64,000 nt of DNA, taken from NCBI GenBank assembly GCA_947480015.1, contig CANKBS010000007.1, forward strand, positions 47,590 to 111,589. Direction: 5' to 3'. This document shows, piece by piece, positions 25,018 to 33,140 of the stretch. The stretch comes from Sphingobacteriaceae bacterium. GTDB taxonomy: Bacteria; Bacteroidota; Bacteroidia; B-17B0; Aurantibacillaceae. Both the position numbers and the translations under genes were made by a program. The number at the start of each line of letters is the position of its first letter. The first letter of the stretch is position 1. The notes below the pieces were generated by a model. The model worked only from the letters and a program-made list of their open reading frames with translations, was not told the DNA's origin and did no database searches.

Positions 25018-25205
25018 AAGGAGGGTGGCTTCGTCCGATAGCTATCGGACTCCGCTCAGCATCGGTGACTTCGACTACGCTCAGTCACCAGGAACACGGA
25101 CCCTGAGCACGGCAAAAGAGTTAAGACTCTTTTGAGCGGGCATGTGTGATAGGTTTGAAGTGGTCGAAGGGTCCGTATGTTAAAGACATACGCTACCAGT
25201 CCCAA
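25018..25205. repeat. Intergenic repeat-type sequence (family C) with palindromes
   Basis: Non-coding. It carries the palindrome gtccgatagctatcggac (25033-25050), identical to that at 2987-3004, then a hairpin ggtgac / gtcacc around ttcgactacgctca and a cttttgagcg phrase. Sequence of this kind recurs between genes in Bacteroidota. The rest of the gap up to 25459 holds one isolated TATCTTTG (25217-25224) with no gene after it; I see nothing else there. Confidence 0.5.
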
Positions 25206-25459
25206 AACTTATTTTTTATCTTTGCCTGAACAACACGAATCATCTCGCCCACGCCGTGGCCATATAACTTTAACTGCCATCAAAAAATGAAAGGTGACAA
25301 AATTTTGTCGATAGGTCTGCAGGCGTTTATTGCAACTTACCGCAGTATATAAAGTATGGAAGCTAGGTGAGGGCCCCTAGTAAAATAAAGAAGGACCAAA
25401 CGAAGCCCCGAACTAAATAATCCCCTTAAAGCCTTATTTTATAAATTTTCTTAAAAAAA

Positions 25460-25490
25460 TTTGCAGATTCAAATTCTTGCTGTAACTTTG
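25460..25490 (+). promoter_or_regulatory. Promoter of the seven-gene membrane-protein operon
   Basis: TTTG (25460-25463), 19 bases, TAACTTTG (25483-25490): both elements match consensus. The ATG at 25510 follows about 13 bases after the expected start site. Confidence 0.72.
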
Positions 25491-25509
25491 CGCATCAAAG
25501 TGCTTTAAT

Positions 25510-26154
25510 ATGAAAAACGAAAAAGATCAGTTAGAAGCCCTGCAGGATATTCGCAAGATGATGCAGGACTCTTCCAAATTCCTTTCCCTGAGCGGCTTGT
25601 CGGGTGTTTTGGCCGGTTGTTATGCTTTAATAGGTGCTTATTTAGGTCACCTGGCCATTCATCAGTTTAATGCCGGTTACCCCCGGGGTTGCGATTCGTT
25701 TCAGGCCGACTATGTACATTTGGTTCAACGCATTCTGCTTATTTGCGGTTCCGTGCTTGCCCTCTCTATTATTACCGCACTCCTTCTTTCTAAAAGCAAA
25801 GCCAAAAAAACCAATCAGAAATTATTTGATCATAGCAGTAAAAAATTATTCTGGAGCATGTTTGTTCCTTTATTCACCGGGGGCTTGTTCTGTCTGGCCC
25901 TTGTGTACCATGGCAATGGACTGATCATGCTGGTGAGTCCTGTAATGTTGATTTTTTACGGCTTAGCACTTATTGCCTCCAGTAAATTCACTATCCACGA
26001 TGTAAAATATTTAGGTTATCTCGAAGTGTTACTCGGTTTATTAGCCAGTTTCTTTTTAGGTTCGGGATTAATTTTCTGGGCCCTGGGTTTTGGTGTTCTG
26101 CACATTATTTACGGCAGCATCATGTGGTATAAATACGACCGCACAATAAAATAG
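25510..26154 (+). CDS. Six-helix integral membrane protein, first gene of a wHTH/DUF4173 operon
   Basis: A 214-residue protein. The cytoplasmic N-terminus (KNEKDQLEALQDIRKMMQDSSKF) precedes about six membrane helices (roughly 25-47, 75-95, 112-130, 135-155, 165-185, 187-205). Similar proteins sit immediately before a small winged-helix regulator in many Bacteroidota, and this pairing is seen here with 11 bases between the genes. It may sense a signal and control the regulator, or be the regulator's target; neither is shown. No enzyme motif is visible. It has the only good promoter in the seven-gene run. Confidence 0.75.
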   Translation: MKNEKDQLEALQDIRKMMQDSSKFLSLSGLSGVLAGCYALIGAYLGHLAIHQFNAGYPRGCDSFQADYVHLVQRILLICGSVLALSIITALLLSKSKAKKTNQKLFDHSSKKLFWSMFVPLFTGGLFCLALVYHGNGLIMLVSPVMLIFYGLALIASSKFTIHDVKYLGYLEVLLGLLASFFLGSGLIFWALGFGVLHIIYGSIMWYKYDRTIK

Positions 26155-26165
26155 TATCTTTAACC

Positions 26166-26468
26166 ATGCACAAACCTAACATTCATAAACTAAATAAGGC
26201 CTTCGAAAACAGGGTCCGCTTGGGCATTATGAGTGTGCTCATGGTTAACGACAGCATGGATTTTAATTCCTTAAAAGATCTGCTTCAGGTTACCGACGGC
26301 AATCTGGCCAGCCACACCGCGGCTCTTGAAAAAGAAGGACTCATCCATATTAAAAAAGAATTTGCCGGCAAAAAAACACTCACTACTTACAGCGCCACCA
26401 AAGTGGGTGTGAAGGCCTTTGAAGAACACCTCGATGCCCTCGAAAAATTGATCAAACGAAAGAACTAG
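26166..26468 (+). CDS. Winged-helix DNA-binding regulator (HTH_34 type)
   Basis: A 100-residue protein, essentially one winged helix-turn-helix domain: LNKAFENRVRLGIMSVLM, SMDFNSLKDLLQVTDGNLASHTAALEKEGLI (helix-turn-helix with recognition helix NLASHTAAL), then the wing IKKEFAGKKTLTTYSATKVG and a dimer helix. It matches the family of small regulators that act on their own operon, distantly related to ArsR/MarR. There is no ligand domain. It lies between membrane-protein genes and is most likely an autoregulator of this operon; I could not identify its operator. Confidence 0.85.
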   Translation: MHKPNIHKLNKAFENRVRLGIMSVLMVNDSMDFNSLKDLLQVTDGNLASHTAALEKEGLIHIKKEFAGKKTLTTYSATKVGVKAFEEHLDALEKLIKRKN

Positions 26469-26520
26469 ATTTTTTTTAACCATTTACTTTGTGTTGCAAA
26501 GTGCTTTTAAATGTAAAACT

Positions 26521-26982
26521 ATGAAACCAATAAGAATCCATCTGACTGTCTTTATGAGTTTGGTGCTTGTAAGCGGACTCACTGCCTTTCCACTAAGAAC
26601 AGAAATACGCTTCCTGCACTTACATCAGGATATTTTTCCGCCTTTTTTAGTTTTATGGATTAATGAGGTGTATGAGGCCATCGGACAATGTCCCGACCTG
26701 ATGTTATACGGTACCGACTGGTTAGCCTTTGCACACTTCATCATAGCTTTATTTTTTATTCCGGTATTTATCGATCCCTTTCGTTACAAACTAAATTTAA
26801 AAATAGGCATGCTTGCCAGTTTGCTTGTTTTTCCGCTGGCCTTTATTTGTGGCCCCATCCGTGGCATTCCCTTATTTCATCAAGTCATCGATTGTTGTTT
26901 TGGAGTTCTAGGCTTTTTATACCTCTCTGTCATTCTATTAAAAATAAATAAACTACAACACACGCATGAAAACCATCACTAA
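26521..26982 (+). CDS. Integral membrane protein of unknown function
   Basis: A 153-residue protein with four hydrophobic stretches (about residues 8-26, 65-85, 94-114, 120-142) and a short histidine-rich tail (HTHENHH). The periplasm-facing loop after the first helix holds FLHLHQDIFPPF. I placed the start at MKPIRIHLTV; an upstream in-frame ATG at 26491 would add ten unlikely residues. Its last 17 bases overlap the next gene, so the two are coupled. No family recognised beyond a multi-pass membrane protein. Confidence 0.7.
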   Translation: MKPIRIHLTVFMSLVLVSGLTAFPLRTEIRFLHLHQDIFPPFLVLWINEVYEAIGQCPDLMLYGTDWLAFAHFIIALFFIPVFIDPFRYKLNLKIGMLASLLVFPLAFICGPIRGIPLFHQVIDCCFGVLGFLYLSVILLKINKLQHTHENHH

Positions 26983-27667
26983 AAAACTACTCAGCCTTTC
27001 CGTTTTTGCCATCGCCATGGCTTTTCTCGAAAGCGCCGTGGTTATCTACCTCCGGGCACTCTATTACCCCGAAGGTTTTCAATTTCCCATCAAACCAATG
27101 GATAACTTGCTTGCCCTAGTAGAAGTTTTGCGTGAAGCGGCTGCCATCATCATGCTCATTGGCATTGCTTACCATGCGGGAAAAACAAAACTCCAGCGCT
27201 TTGCCTTTTTTTGTCTGGCCTTCGCCATTTGGGACCTCTTCTATTACATTTTCCTTTTTGTGTTTTTAGGCTGGCCCGAATCCTTATTCACCATGGATTT
27301 ATTATTCCTAATTCCCACACCCTGGATCGGTCCTGTTTGGGCACCCTGCCTGCTCTCCCTGTTAATGATTTTTGGCGCAGTACCTGTTATTATAAGAAGT
27401 GAAAAAAATCAAAACTATCCTGTCCATCGTCTGCATTGGTTCTTACTCATTTCCGGCGCGCTGCTCTGTATTTTTTCTTTCCAGTGGGATTATCTGAAAT
27501 ATTGCGCCAATGCCGACTTATTAAATTTATTCCTGGGTAATGCGCTCATAGATTCCATTCATCACTATGTTCCGCTATCATTTAATTATCCGCTCTTCTT
27601 CTGCGGCTTCGCTTTCATGACCTATCCAGTAATTATTCACCTTAATTTAAAACAAAATCACCTATGA
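26966..27667 (+). CDS. Integral membrane protein of unknown function
   Basis: A 233-residue protein with about seven membrane helices. Conserved-looking polar features include FLESAVVIYLR in the first helix, EVLREAAAIIMLIG, FAIWDLFYYIFLFVFLGWPESL and a PTPWIGPVWAP loop. The charged residues buried in predicted helices hint at a transport or enzymatic role, but no known signature is present. It overlaps both the preceding gene (17 bases) and the following one (four bases, ATGA), so it is part of a tightly coupled series. Confidence 0.72.
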   Translation: MKTITKKLLSLSVFAIAMAFLESAVVIYLRALYYPEGFQFPIKPMDNLLALVEVLREAAAIIMLIGIAYHAGKTKLQRFAFFCLAFAIWDLFYYIFLFVFLGWPESLFTMDLLFLIPTPWIGPVWAPCLLSLLMIFGAVPVIIRSEKNQNYPVHRLHWFLLISGALLCIFSFQWDYLKYCANADLLNLFLGNALIDSIHHYVPLSFNYPLFFCGFAFMTYPVIIHLNLKQNHL

Positions 27668-29088
27668 AAAAGAACGATGTGTTACTTCTCTGCTCTGCCA
27701 TTGGCTTTAGCGGACTTTTTTACCAACAACTTGCCGGCATCAATTATGTTATCTTCACGTTAATGGTCCTGCTGTGTTTACTCTTGTTTAAACCCGAAAA
27801 TAAAAACAACCCGAGCTGGTGGATCTTGGCAGCCTGCAGTTTAGTCGCTGCTCTCTCAGTTTATTTTACAAACAGCCAATTAAGTGTGCTTGCTACCATT
27901 ATAAGTTTACTGGTACTAAGTAGCAAAAATATAAACCGCGAAAACTCCATACTCTTGTCTTTTCTTTTTGCTTGTTTCTCGCTGCTCTCAGCGCTGGTGT
28001 TTTGGATCGCCTCCTTACTCGAAAACAATACAGAGGACGGTGCAACAACAACTAAAAAAAACTGGAAATTTATTGGCACCATCACGCTTAGCGCTTTGTT
28101 GCTCCTGCTCTTTTTTAATCTGTACCGACTTTCCAATCCGCTCTTTGCCGATTTCACCAAATGTATCAACCTCGATTGGTTAAGCATAGGCTGGCTGTTT
28201 TTTACCTTTTTTGGTTTTCTGGTTATGTACGGATTATTAAAAAGTAAAAGTATTACACGCCTTCAGCTTTTCGAAAACAAAGCCAAACAGGATATTCAGA
28301 ATGATTCTACAAACGATGAGAAACACGATGAACAATTGATCTGGATAGGCAGTATTTTATTTGCCTGCCTCAATCTCATGCTTTTATTTTTAAATGGTTT
28401 GGATGTGGTGAACATTTACATCAGTCAAAAACTTCCGGCCGGCATTACTCTTTCTAATTTTGTGCATGAAGCCGTGTGGAGCACCGTGTTCTCCATCATC
28501 ATAGCCGCGGGCCTGATTGCCTGGTTGTTTAAAGGAGAATTAAATTTTGTAAAGGCTGCTCAAAAAATAAAATACCTCATTTATTTCTGGATCGCGCAGA
28601 GTATGCTGGTCGTGATTAATACCATGGTGCGCAACAGCTGGTACATTCAACAGTACCAATTGAGTTATTTAAGAATTGGTGTGTTTGTGTTTTTGATCCT
28701 TTGCCTGGCCGGACTCCTACTCACCTATTATAAAGTAGCCAAACAAAAAAGTGTCTGGAATCTTTTTACGTCCAATGTGGCCATCTGGTATACCCTGCTC
28801 ATAATAGCTGCGCCATTCAACTGGGACCAAGTAATTACACGATACAATATTGAGCATGCTAGTAAAACAAAGCCACTCGACCTTTATTACCTCTACTATC
28901 TTTCTGATGCCAACATTCCGGAACTTTGTTCGCTTTTGAAACGTGCGGATGTGAATAAATCGGATAAACGTTTTATTTACACCAAACTAAGAGCTACTTA
29001 TTTGCACGATCGCTACAGAACCTGGCCAAGTAACAATTACCGCATTACACAAAACACAAAAGCCATGTTACACTTATTTGAGAACTAA
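27664..29088 (+). CDS. DUF4173-like multi-pass membrane protein
   Basis: A 474-residue protein with about eleven hydrophobic segments and a cytoplasmic insertion around residues 205-225 (rich in N, D, E and K). The region AQSMLVVINTMVRNSWYIQQYQLSYLRIGVFVFLILCLAGLLLTYYKV fits the DUF4153/DUF4173 group; I favour DUF4173. The C-terminal 80 residues are soluble and include a leucine-rich helix pair (LYYLYYLSDANIPELCSLLKRAD). Function is unknown. The ATG overlaps the preceding stop (ATGA) and its stop overlaps the next start (TAATG). Confidence 0.72.
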   Translation: MKKNDVLLLCSAIGFSGLFYQQLAGINYVIFTLMVLLCLLLFKPENKNNPSWWILAACSLVAALSVYFTNSQLSVLATIISLLVLSSKNINRENSILLSFLFACFSLLSALVFWIASLLENNTEDGATTTKKNWKFIGTITLSALLLLLFFNLYRLSNPLFADFTKCINLDWLSIGWLFFTFFGFLVMYGLLKSKSITRLQLFENKAKQDIQNDSTNDEKHDEQLIWIGSILFACLNLMLLFLNGLDVVNIYISQKLPAGITLSNFVHEAVWSTVFSIIIAAGLIAWLFKGELNFVKAAQKIKYLIYFWIAQSMLVVINTMVRNSWYIQQYQLSYLRIGVFVFLILCLAGLLLTYYKVAKQKSVWNLFTSNVAIWYTLLIIAAPFNWDQVITRYNIEHASKTKPLDLYYLYYLSDANIPELCSLLKRADVNKSDKRFIYTKLRATYLHDRYRTWPSNNYRITQNTKAMLHLFEN

Positions 29089-29741
29089 TGAAAAAAACCG
29101 TTTTAATAAAACTAGGGCTATTCTGCCTGGGTCTGCTTATAGTGCGCGTTGTCACAAGCGCCAACTGGTCATTCGTTTTTATGTTTTGGAATTTGTTCCT
29201 GGCCTGGTTACCTTATTATTTTATCAGACTTTATCCGAAAACAAAATCAAAACTAAAACAAGTCTGCTTTTTGTTGCTCTCTTTGTTATTTTTACCAAAC
29301 GCGCCATATATCATTACTGATCTTTTTCACCTGCATCAAAGTCCGGTTGCACCCCTGTGGCTGGACCTCTTGCTCATTCTTAGCTTCGCTATGCTTGGCC
29401 TGAGTTATTTTATTTTAAGTGTAAAAGAAATTCTTTTGATAGCGGCTGAGTTTATTTCCAATAAAACTTCTTATTTTTTTGTGAAGCTGAGCATTATGCT
29501 CTTAAGCGCATATGGCATTTATCTGGGAAGATTTTTGCGCTTTAATAGCTGGGATGTTTTAACCGACCCTTTAAATTTAATTGATCGCATTTTCCATTCA
29601 CTTTGCGATAACTCACAAATAAAGGAAACCCTGAGCATCACCCTGAGCTTTGCCATCTTTTTATTTTTAATTTATGAATTATATGAAAGTCTTCGTTATG
29701 AAACATCAGATCCGAAAAAACTTTTTGAAAAAACGACTTAA
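29088..29741 (+). CDS. DUF1361 membrane protein
   Basis: A 217-residue protein with about six membrane helices. The DUF1361 hallmarks are MFWNLFLAWLPYYF, FLPNAPYIITDLFHL, a PLWLDLLLILSFAMLGL helix and YGIYLGRFLRFNSWDVL. The family is common in Bacteroidota and Firmicutes and is uncharacterised; the conserved NAPY-TD and WDV segments face the same side in a simple topology and could form a site. It starts within the preceding stop codon and overlaps the DgkA-like gene that follows by about 44 bases. Confidence 0.83.
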   Translation: MKKTVLIKLGLFCLGLLIVRVVTSANWSFVFMFWNLFLAWLPYYFIRLYPKTKSKLKQVCFLLLSLLFLPNAPYIITDLFHLHQSPVAPLWLDLLLILSFAMLGLSYFILSVKEILLIAAEFISNKTSYFFVKLSIMLLSAYGIYLGRFLRFNSWDVLTDPLNLIDRIFHSLCDNSQIKETLSITLSFAIFLFLIYELYESLRYETSDPKKLFEKTT

Positions 29742-30072
29742 GGCTTTTTCTTACGCTGGTACGGGTTTAAAAAAAGCCTTTGCAAGGGAAGCCCCCTTTA
29801 AAATTCATTTGTCGGTGATGGCACTTGTATGCTTAAGCGGTTTTTTAGTTGGGCTAACTATAAACGAGTGGGGGCTAATTATTTTCTGTTTTTGTTTAGT
29901 GTTAAGCAGCGAACTTTTTAATACCTGTATTGAAAAGATCTGTGATTTTATTCATCCGCAGCCCGGCGATGCCATGGCTTATATAAAAGATGTGGCTGCA
30001 GGTGCCGTACTAATCTGCGTTATAGCTGCCATCATCATTGGTTCACTTATTTTTGGAAAACATGTGATCTAA
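29698..30072 (+). CDS. DgkA-family diacylglycerol / undecaprenol kinase
   Basis: A 124-residue membrane kinase with three helices. Diagnostic segments are KAFSYAGTGLKKAFAREAPFKIH near the N-terminus (the E-x-x-F-x-x-H element), SSELFNTCIEKICDFI, which carries the catalytic glutamate and metal-binding residues, and AYIKDVAAGAVLI. The family phosphorylates diacylglycerol in Gram-negatives or undecaprenol in Gram-positives; the Bacteroidota members cannot be assigned from sequence alone. I prefer the ATG at 29698 (MKHQIRKNF); ATGs at 29674 and 29683 would give eight or five more residues and a longer overlap with DUF1361. Last gene of the operon. Confidence 0.85.
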   Translation: MKHQIRKNFLKKRLKAFSYAGTGLKKAFAREAPFKIHLSVMALVCLSGFLVGLTINEWGLIIFCFCLVLSSELFNTCIEKICDFIHPQPGDAMAYIKDVAAGAVLICVIAAIIIGSLIFGKHVI

Positions 30073-30291
30073 ATTTTTATTTCAAAAATTAAACGTTTCT
30101 AAAGTTAGAAAGTTTATCAGGAAATTGATTTAAAAAAAGATTGATGTATGCCTATGGATAAAAATTATTCTTTTAACTGTATCAACGCCATGTTTATTTA
30201 TGGAATGATGCGATAAAATTAGTAGCTGTGGCCTAAAAACACTGTATTCCGCAGCCACCATGCAGTCTAGCTCTCTAAAGTAAAAACACCT

Positions 30292-30696
30292 TTAGACAAA
30301 AACCTCTGGGTTTAATTTGCTCATATCGTGCAGGTATGCTACTTGAAATGGCTTAGTATGAAAATTCTTGACAAAGGGATATTTAAATGCCTTTTTTTTA
30401 TCACCAATGTTATTGGATGATGTAAGCATACAGATTCTTACATGAAAGGTTGATGCGTATTTTTTTTCATACTCTTTTAGAAAATCAAAGCCGTCCATTA
30501 CAGGCATATTAATGTCCAGATATATAAACAATTCGTCTAACGCAAGTTGTTTCGAATTTGATCCAAAATACTGAAGCGCCTCTTTTGCCGACTCAAATGT
30601 CAGAATTTTAGCATCCTTGTTGTATTGAATTAATTTTGTTTTAGAAATGAAATTACAAATCGACTCGTCATCTATAAAAATAAATATCTGGCTCAT
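30292..30696 (-). CDS. Single-domain response regulator (receiver) of the H-NOX cassette
   Basis: A 134-residue receiver with no output domain. The acidic pair D9/D10 (FIDDESICNF), phosphoacceptor D61 in YLDINMPVMDG, a threonine/serine at LTSS and the lysine in HTKPF are all present. The start overlaps the end of the kinase frame as ATGA. Stand-alone receivers after H-NOX-associated kinases usually relay phosphate to a partner or act on motility and biofilm targets. With its kinase interrupted, it either has another donor or is idle; the receiver itself looks intact. Confidence 0.88.
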   Translation of the reverse strand: MSQIFIFIDDESICNFISKTKLIQYNKDAKILTFESAKEALQYFGSNSKQLALDELFIYLDINMPVMDGFDFLKEYEKKYASTFHVRICMLTSSNNIGDKKKAFKYPFVKNFHTKPFQVAYLHDMSKLNPEVFV

Positions 30697-32160
30697 TGTT
30701 TCAAGTTTTTTAGTGTAATGATTGTTGTTGTGCCAACTCCAATTTCGGAAACCAATTTTACAGTGCCTTCTATTTTATCAAGGATTTCTTTTACAATGTA
30801 TAATCCAAGGCCTGAACCCGAAACTTTATTTGTTCCCCTGTAAAACATTATAAAAGCATTCGCGAGTGCTTCCTCCGACATACCTATACCATTGTCTTCC
30901 AGTTGTATCACACAAGCATGGTCGTTAATTTGAATTTTTACTTTCAAATATTGTTTTTCCTTATTGCTATCGCTGTATTTTAAGGAATTCGAAATGACAT
31001 TATCAATTACCGATATAACGCGCTTACTATCTGAAGTGAAAGCTGCGTTGCTGTCACATTCTACACTAAAATCAACATTTATATTTGTAAATTTCCTTTC
31101 TGAAAACGACTGAGTAACCAGCTCTTTTATATCAATACTTGAAAGTTGAATCTCATTATGTGAGTTCCTAGAATAATCAATGATATCTAAAATAGTGCCA
31201 TCCAACTTTTCGACTGTTTTATTGATTGATTGTATAAAAAAGAGGCGATCTAAGGTTGTGAGAGGCGCTGTATACAAAACTATCTAATTCTGAATTTAGT
31301 TTTATTAATTCCATGTTTTTTCGCTTCAGTTCCTCCCTATGTTTCGTCAAATCCGTTACTTCAACACCATAAGTTAGAAGGAATATTAATTCGTCATTTT
31401 TAAAACAGGGACGAGTAATTCGTAAGTAGGCTTTTTCATCAAAGCCGCCTTCATTAGTCACCTCTTCAACAACAGTGGTTGTTTTTCTGGTAACGGCCTC
31501 GTGAAAGCCGTCCATTCTTTTTTTATCTAGTTCTAATGATTTATTTTTAGACTCACCGTAATCGATTTCGGATTTACCTATGAGCCATTTGCTAAATTCC
31601 TCGTTTTTTTCTGCGTTTTTATTTATAAACAAAAATTTATATTCAGGGGAAAAAACAGCTACATCCGCAGGAAGATTTTCGAATACGTCATCATAAAATA
31701 ATTTCTGCGTTTCCAATGACTTATTAAGCGTCATTAATTCATCGTTCAATTCAGTATTCGATTGAGAAAGCTGAATGACATCTATTTGCGAATCAATGTG
31801 CCCAAAATCATGAATTTTCAAATTATGCAATTCCAAGTCCAATTCATTCAATAACCAAGGCGAACCACAAAATAAAAGGCAAGATTCCTCATTCGAATAA
31901 AGAAAACCTCCTTTCATCCTTAATGGATGTTGACTCGATTTTGAATTAAGTAGAAACAACTGCCCGGAAAATGATCGGATGCTTTCGAATTCATAAGTGA
32001 TCCCTATTCCGGGTCTGACAAAAGAGAATAGATTTGTGAAGTTCGTCTCTTTGCCAAATAGCTTCTCAAAACTTTTCCCACATTCCCTAATTTGCAAGTT
32101 CTTATCAAGAATAAAGTGAAATGGAAATAATTTATGCAAGAAACCCTCACTGAATCTCAT
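30693..32160 (-). pseudogene. HNOBA-PAS histidine kinase interrupted in the HisKA domain
   Basis: Two overlapping frames make up one kinase. The first (32160-31219) holds an HNOBA domain (about residues 1-130: FHFILDKNLQIRECGKSFEKLF, FSFVRPGIGITYEFESI, RMKGGFLY, CLLFCGSPWLLNELDLE), a coiled coil, a PAS domain (ENLPADVAVFSPEYKFLFINKN) and the phosphorylation helix SFVYSASHNLRSPL, then stops. The second frame (31277-30693) resumes at about FIQSINKTVEKLDGTILDIIDYSRN and continues through N, G1 and G2 boxes (SNSLKYSD, EDNGIGM, GSGLGLYIV). Related kinases have roughly 20-25 more residues between HNLRSPL and the second helix, so a deletion of about 70 bases plus frame loss is the simplest reading. 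HNOBA pairs with the H-NOX gene three bases upstream. Confidence 0.8.
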
Positions 32161-32163
32161 AAA

Positions 32164-32712
32164 CTAGGTCATTAATTTAATTAAAAGTACGTCGTGATCT
32201 GCGCCAAGAGATTTTTCGAACTTTCTTTCAATTAGTATTTCAGACTGAAACAAGTCGCCTAGACCTAAAATAATGCCTTCTAGGAAATCGACCAGACCCC
32301 TTCGTGTAGAATAGTAATGTAATAAAAATGTCTTTTCTGACACTTGATTAACAATGAACTCCGGAGGAACGATGTCGGGAAATGTAAGCATTACCCTGCT
32401 ATGAAAGTGTGGCAGGTTAAGTATGAATTCGGAAAAACTAGCCCCACCTGATTTCATCATAACGCTGTACCGCTCCATTGCTACCTGAGTTACCCAGTAT
32501 TTACCTAAGTCTAATAATGTTTCTGCTAAAGACAGCCCAAGGTAATCTGACGCCGCTGATGCTAAGCTAAGGGTAATGTCATCGGGATAATTTTTTAAGG
32601 CCGAAAATGTGGTTTCAGGAAATGAGGATTTGACCAGTATCTCCGACCACACGGCCTTTCCATATTTTTCATTAATTAAACCTACAATTGCTTTATTTAC
32701 GATTCCATTCAC
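32164..32712 (-). CDS. H-NOX heme nitric oxide / oxygen-binding sensor
   Basis: A 182-residue cytoplasmic heme protein. It starts NGIVNKAIVGLINEKYG, typical of H-NOX. The proximal heme ligand is H104 in NLPHFHSRV, and the propionate-binding YxSxR motif is Y133-x-S135-x-R137, with PPEF in between as expected. At the position of the distal-pocket tyrosine of O2-binding members I see leucine/valine, which suggests an NO sensor that excludes O2; this depends on my hand alignment. The start is GTG at 32712 because GGAGGAG sits nine bases upstream and the frame's earlier ATGs would add an unrelated cysteine-rich tail. It leads an operon with an HNOBA kinase and a receiver. Confidence 0.9.
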   Translation of the reverse strand: MNGIVNKAIVGLINEKYGKAVWSEILVKSSFPETTFSALKNYPDDITLSLASAASDYLGLSLAETLLDLGKYWVTQVAMERYSVMMKSGGASFSEFILNLPHFHSRVMLTFPDIVPPEFIVNQVSEKTFLLHYYSTRRGLVDFLEGIILGLGDLFQSEILIERKFEKSLGADHDVLLIKLMT

Positions 32713-32719
32713 TTTCAAA

Positions 32720-32726
32720 CTCCTCC
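32720..32726 (-). promoter_or_regulatory. Strong Shine-Dalgarno sequence of the H-NOX gene
   Basis: On the minus strand GGAGGAG lies seven to nine bases before the GTG at 32712. Such a strong SD is unusual here, since Bacteroidota genes mostly lack one, and it fixes the GTG start. Confidence 0.65.
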
Positions 32727-32877
32727 ATATGCTAACAACAAACAAAACGTCATAATGTTTAAAATAGATAGCCCTCCTCAAGCGAAGGTCTCTTTTATTT
32801 TCCTGCCCAGGGCATTTCATGCAATCACACATGCACAAAGTTTGGCACAAAGAGCACGGAGCTAGACGCCTAATTTT

Positions 32878-32975
32878 TTAACCACTAAGGACACAAAGAA
32901 AAAGGCACAAAGAGCACAATGTTATATCGATGACATTGTGTCCTCTGTGAAAAACTCTGTGGCCTTTGTGGTTAA
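32878..32975. repeat. Long imperfect palindrome upstream of the H-NOX operon
   Basis: Two arms of about 43 bases (32878-32921 and 32934-32975) begin ttaaccac and end cacaatg when read inward, about 75 percent complementary, around a 12-base loop. The arms are made of the cacaaag / ctctgtg phrases common between genes in Bacteroidota. It could fold as a long hairpin. It is probably a repeat element; there is no evidence of a regulatory role. Confidence 0.55.
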
Positions 32976-33092
32976 ACAGCCTAGAATTCGCTTGCGAAAC
33001 AATTCCTGCCTATTAAGCACATCAAAACATGTAACACTAATTTTCTCTGTGTACCTCTGACTCTCAGTGTTTATCTTTCCCTCTGGGTTAAA

Positions 33093-33120
33093 CAAAAAAA
33101 GCCCCTGAAAAATCAGAGGC
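33093..33120 (-). terminator. Terminator of the TonB-C-like gene
   Basis: Read on the minus strand, gcctctga / tcaggggc (one G-T pair) with an A/T loop, followed by seven T. It lies about 20 bases past the stop at 33141. Confidence 0.8.
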
Positions 33121-33140
33121 TTATTTTTTAGAAAATAATA

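Noticed and set aside
25217..25224. TATCTTTG promoter-like box upstream of the membrane-protein operon
   Set aside because: No gene starts within 200 bases downstream, and the operon has a better promoter at 25460-25490.
30148..30216. A 22-codon open frame (MPMDKNYSF...) in the gap after the DgkA-like gene
   Set aside because: Too short, with no promoter box or ribosome site; cannot be told from chance.
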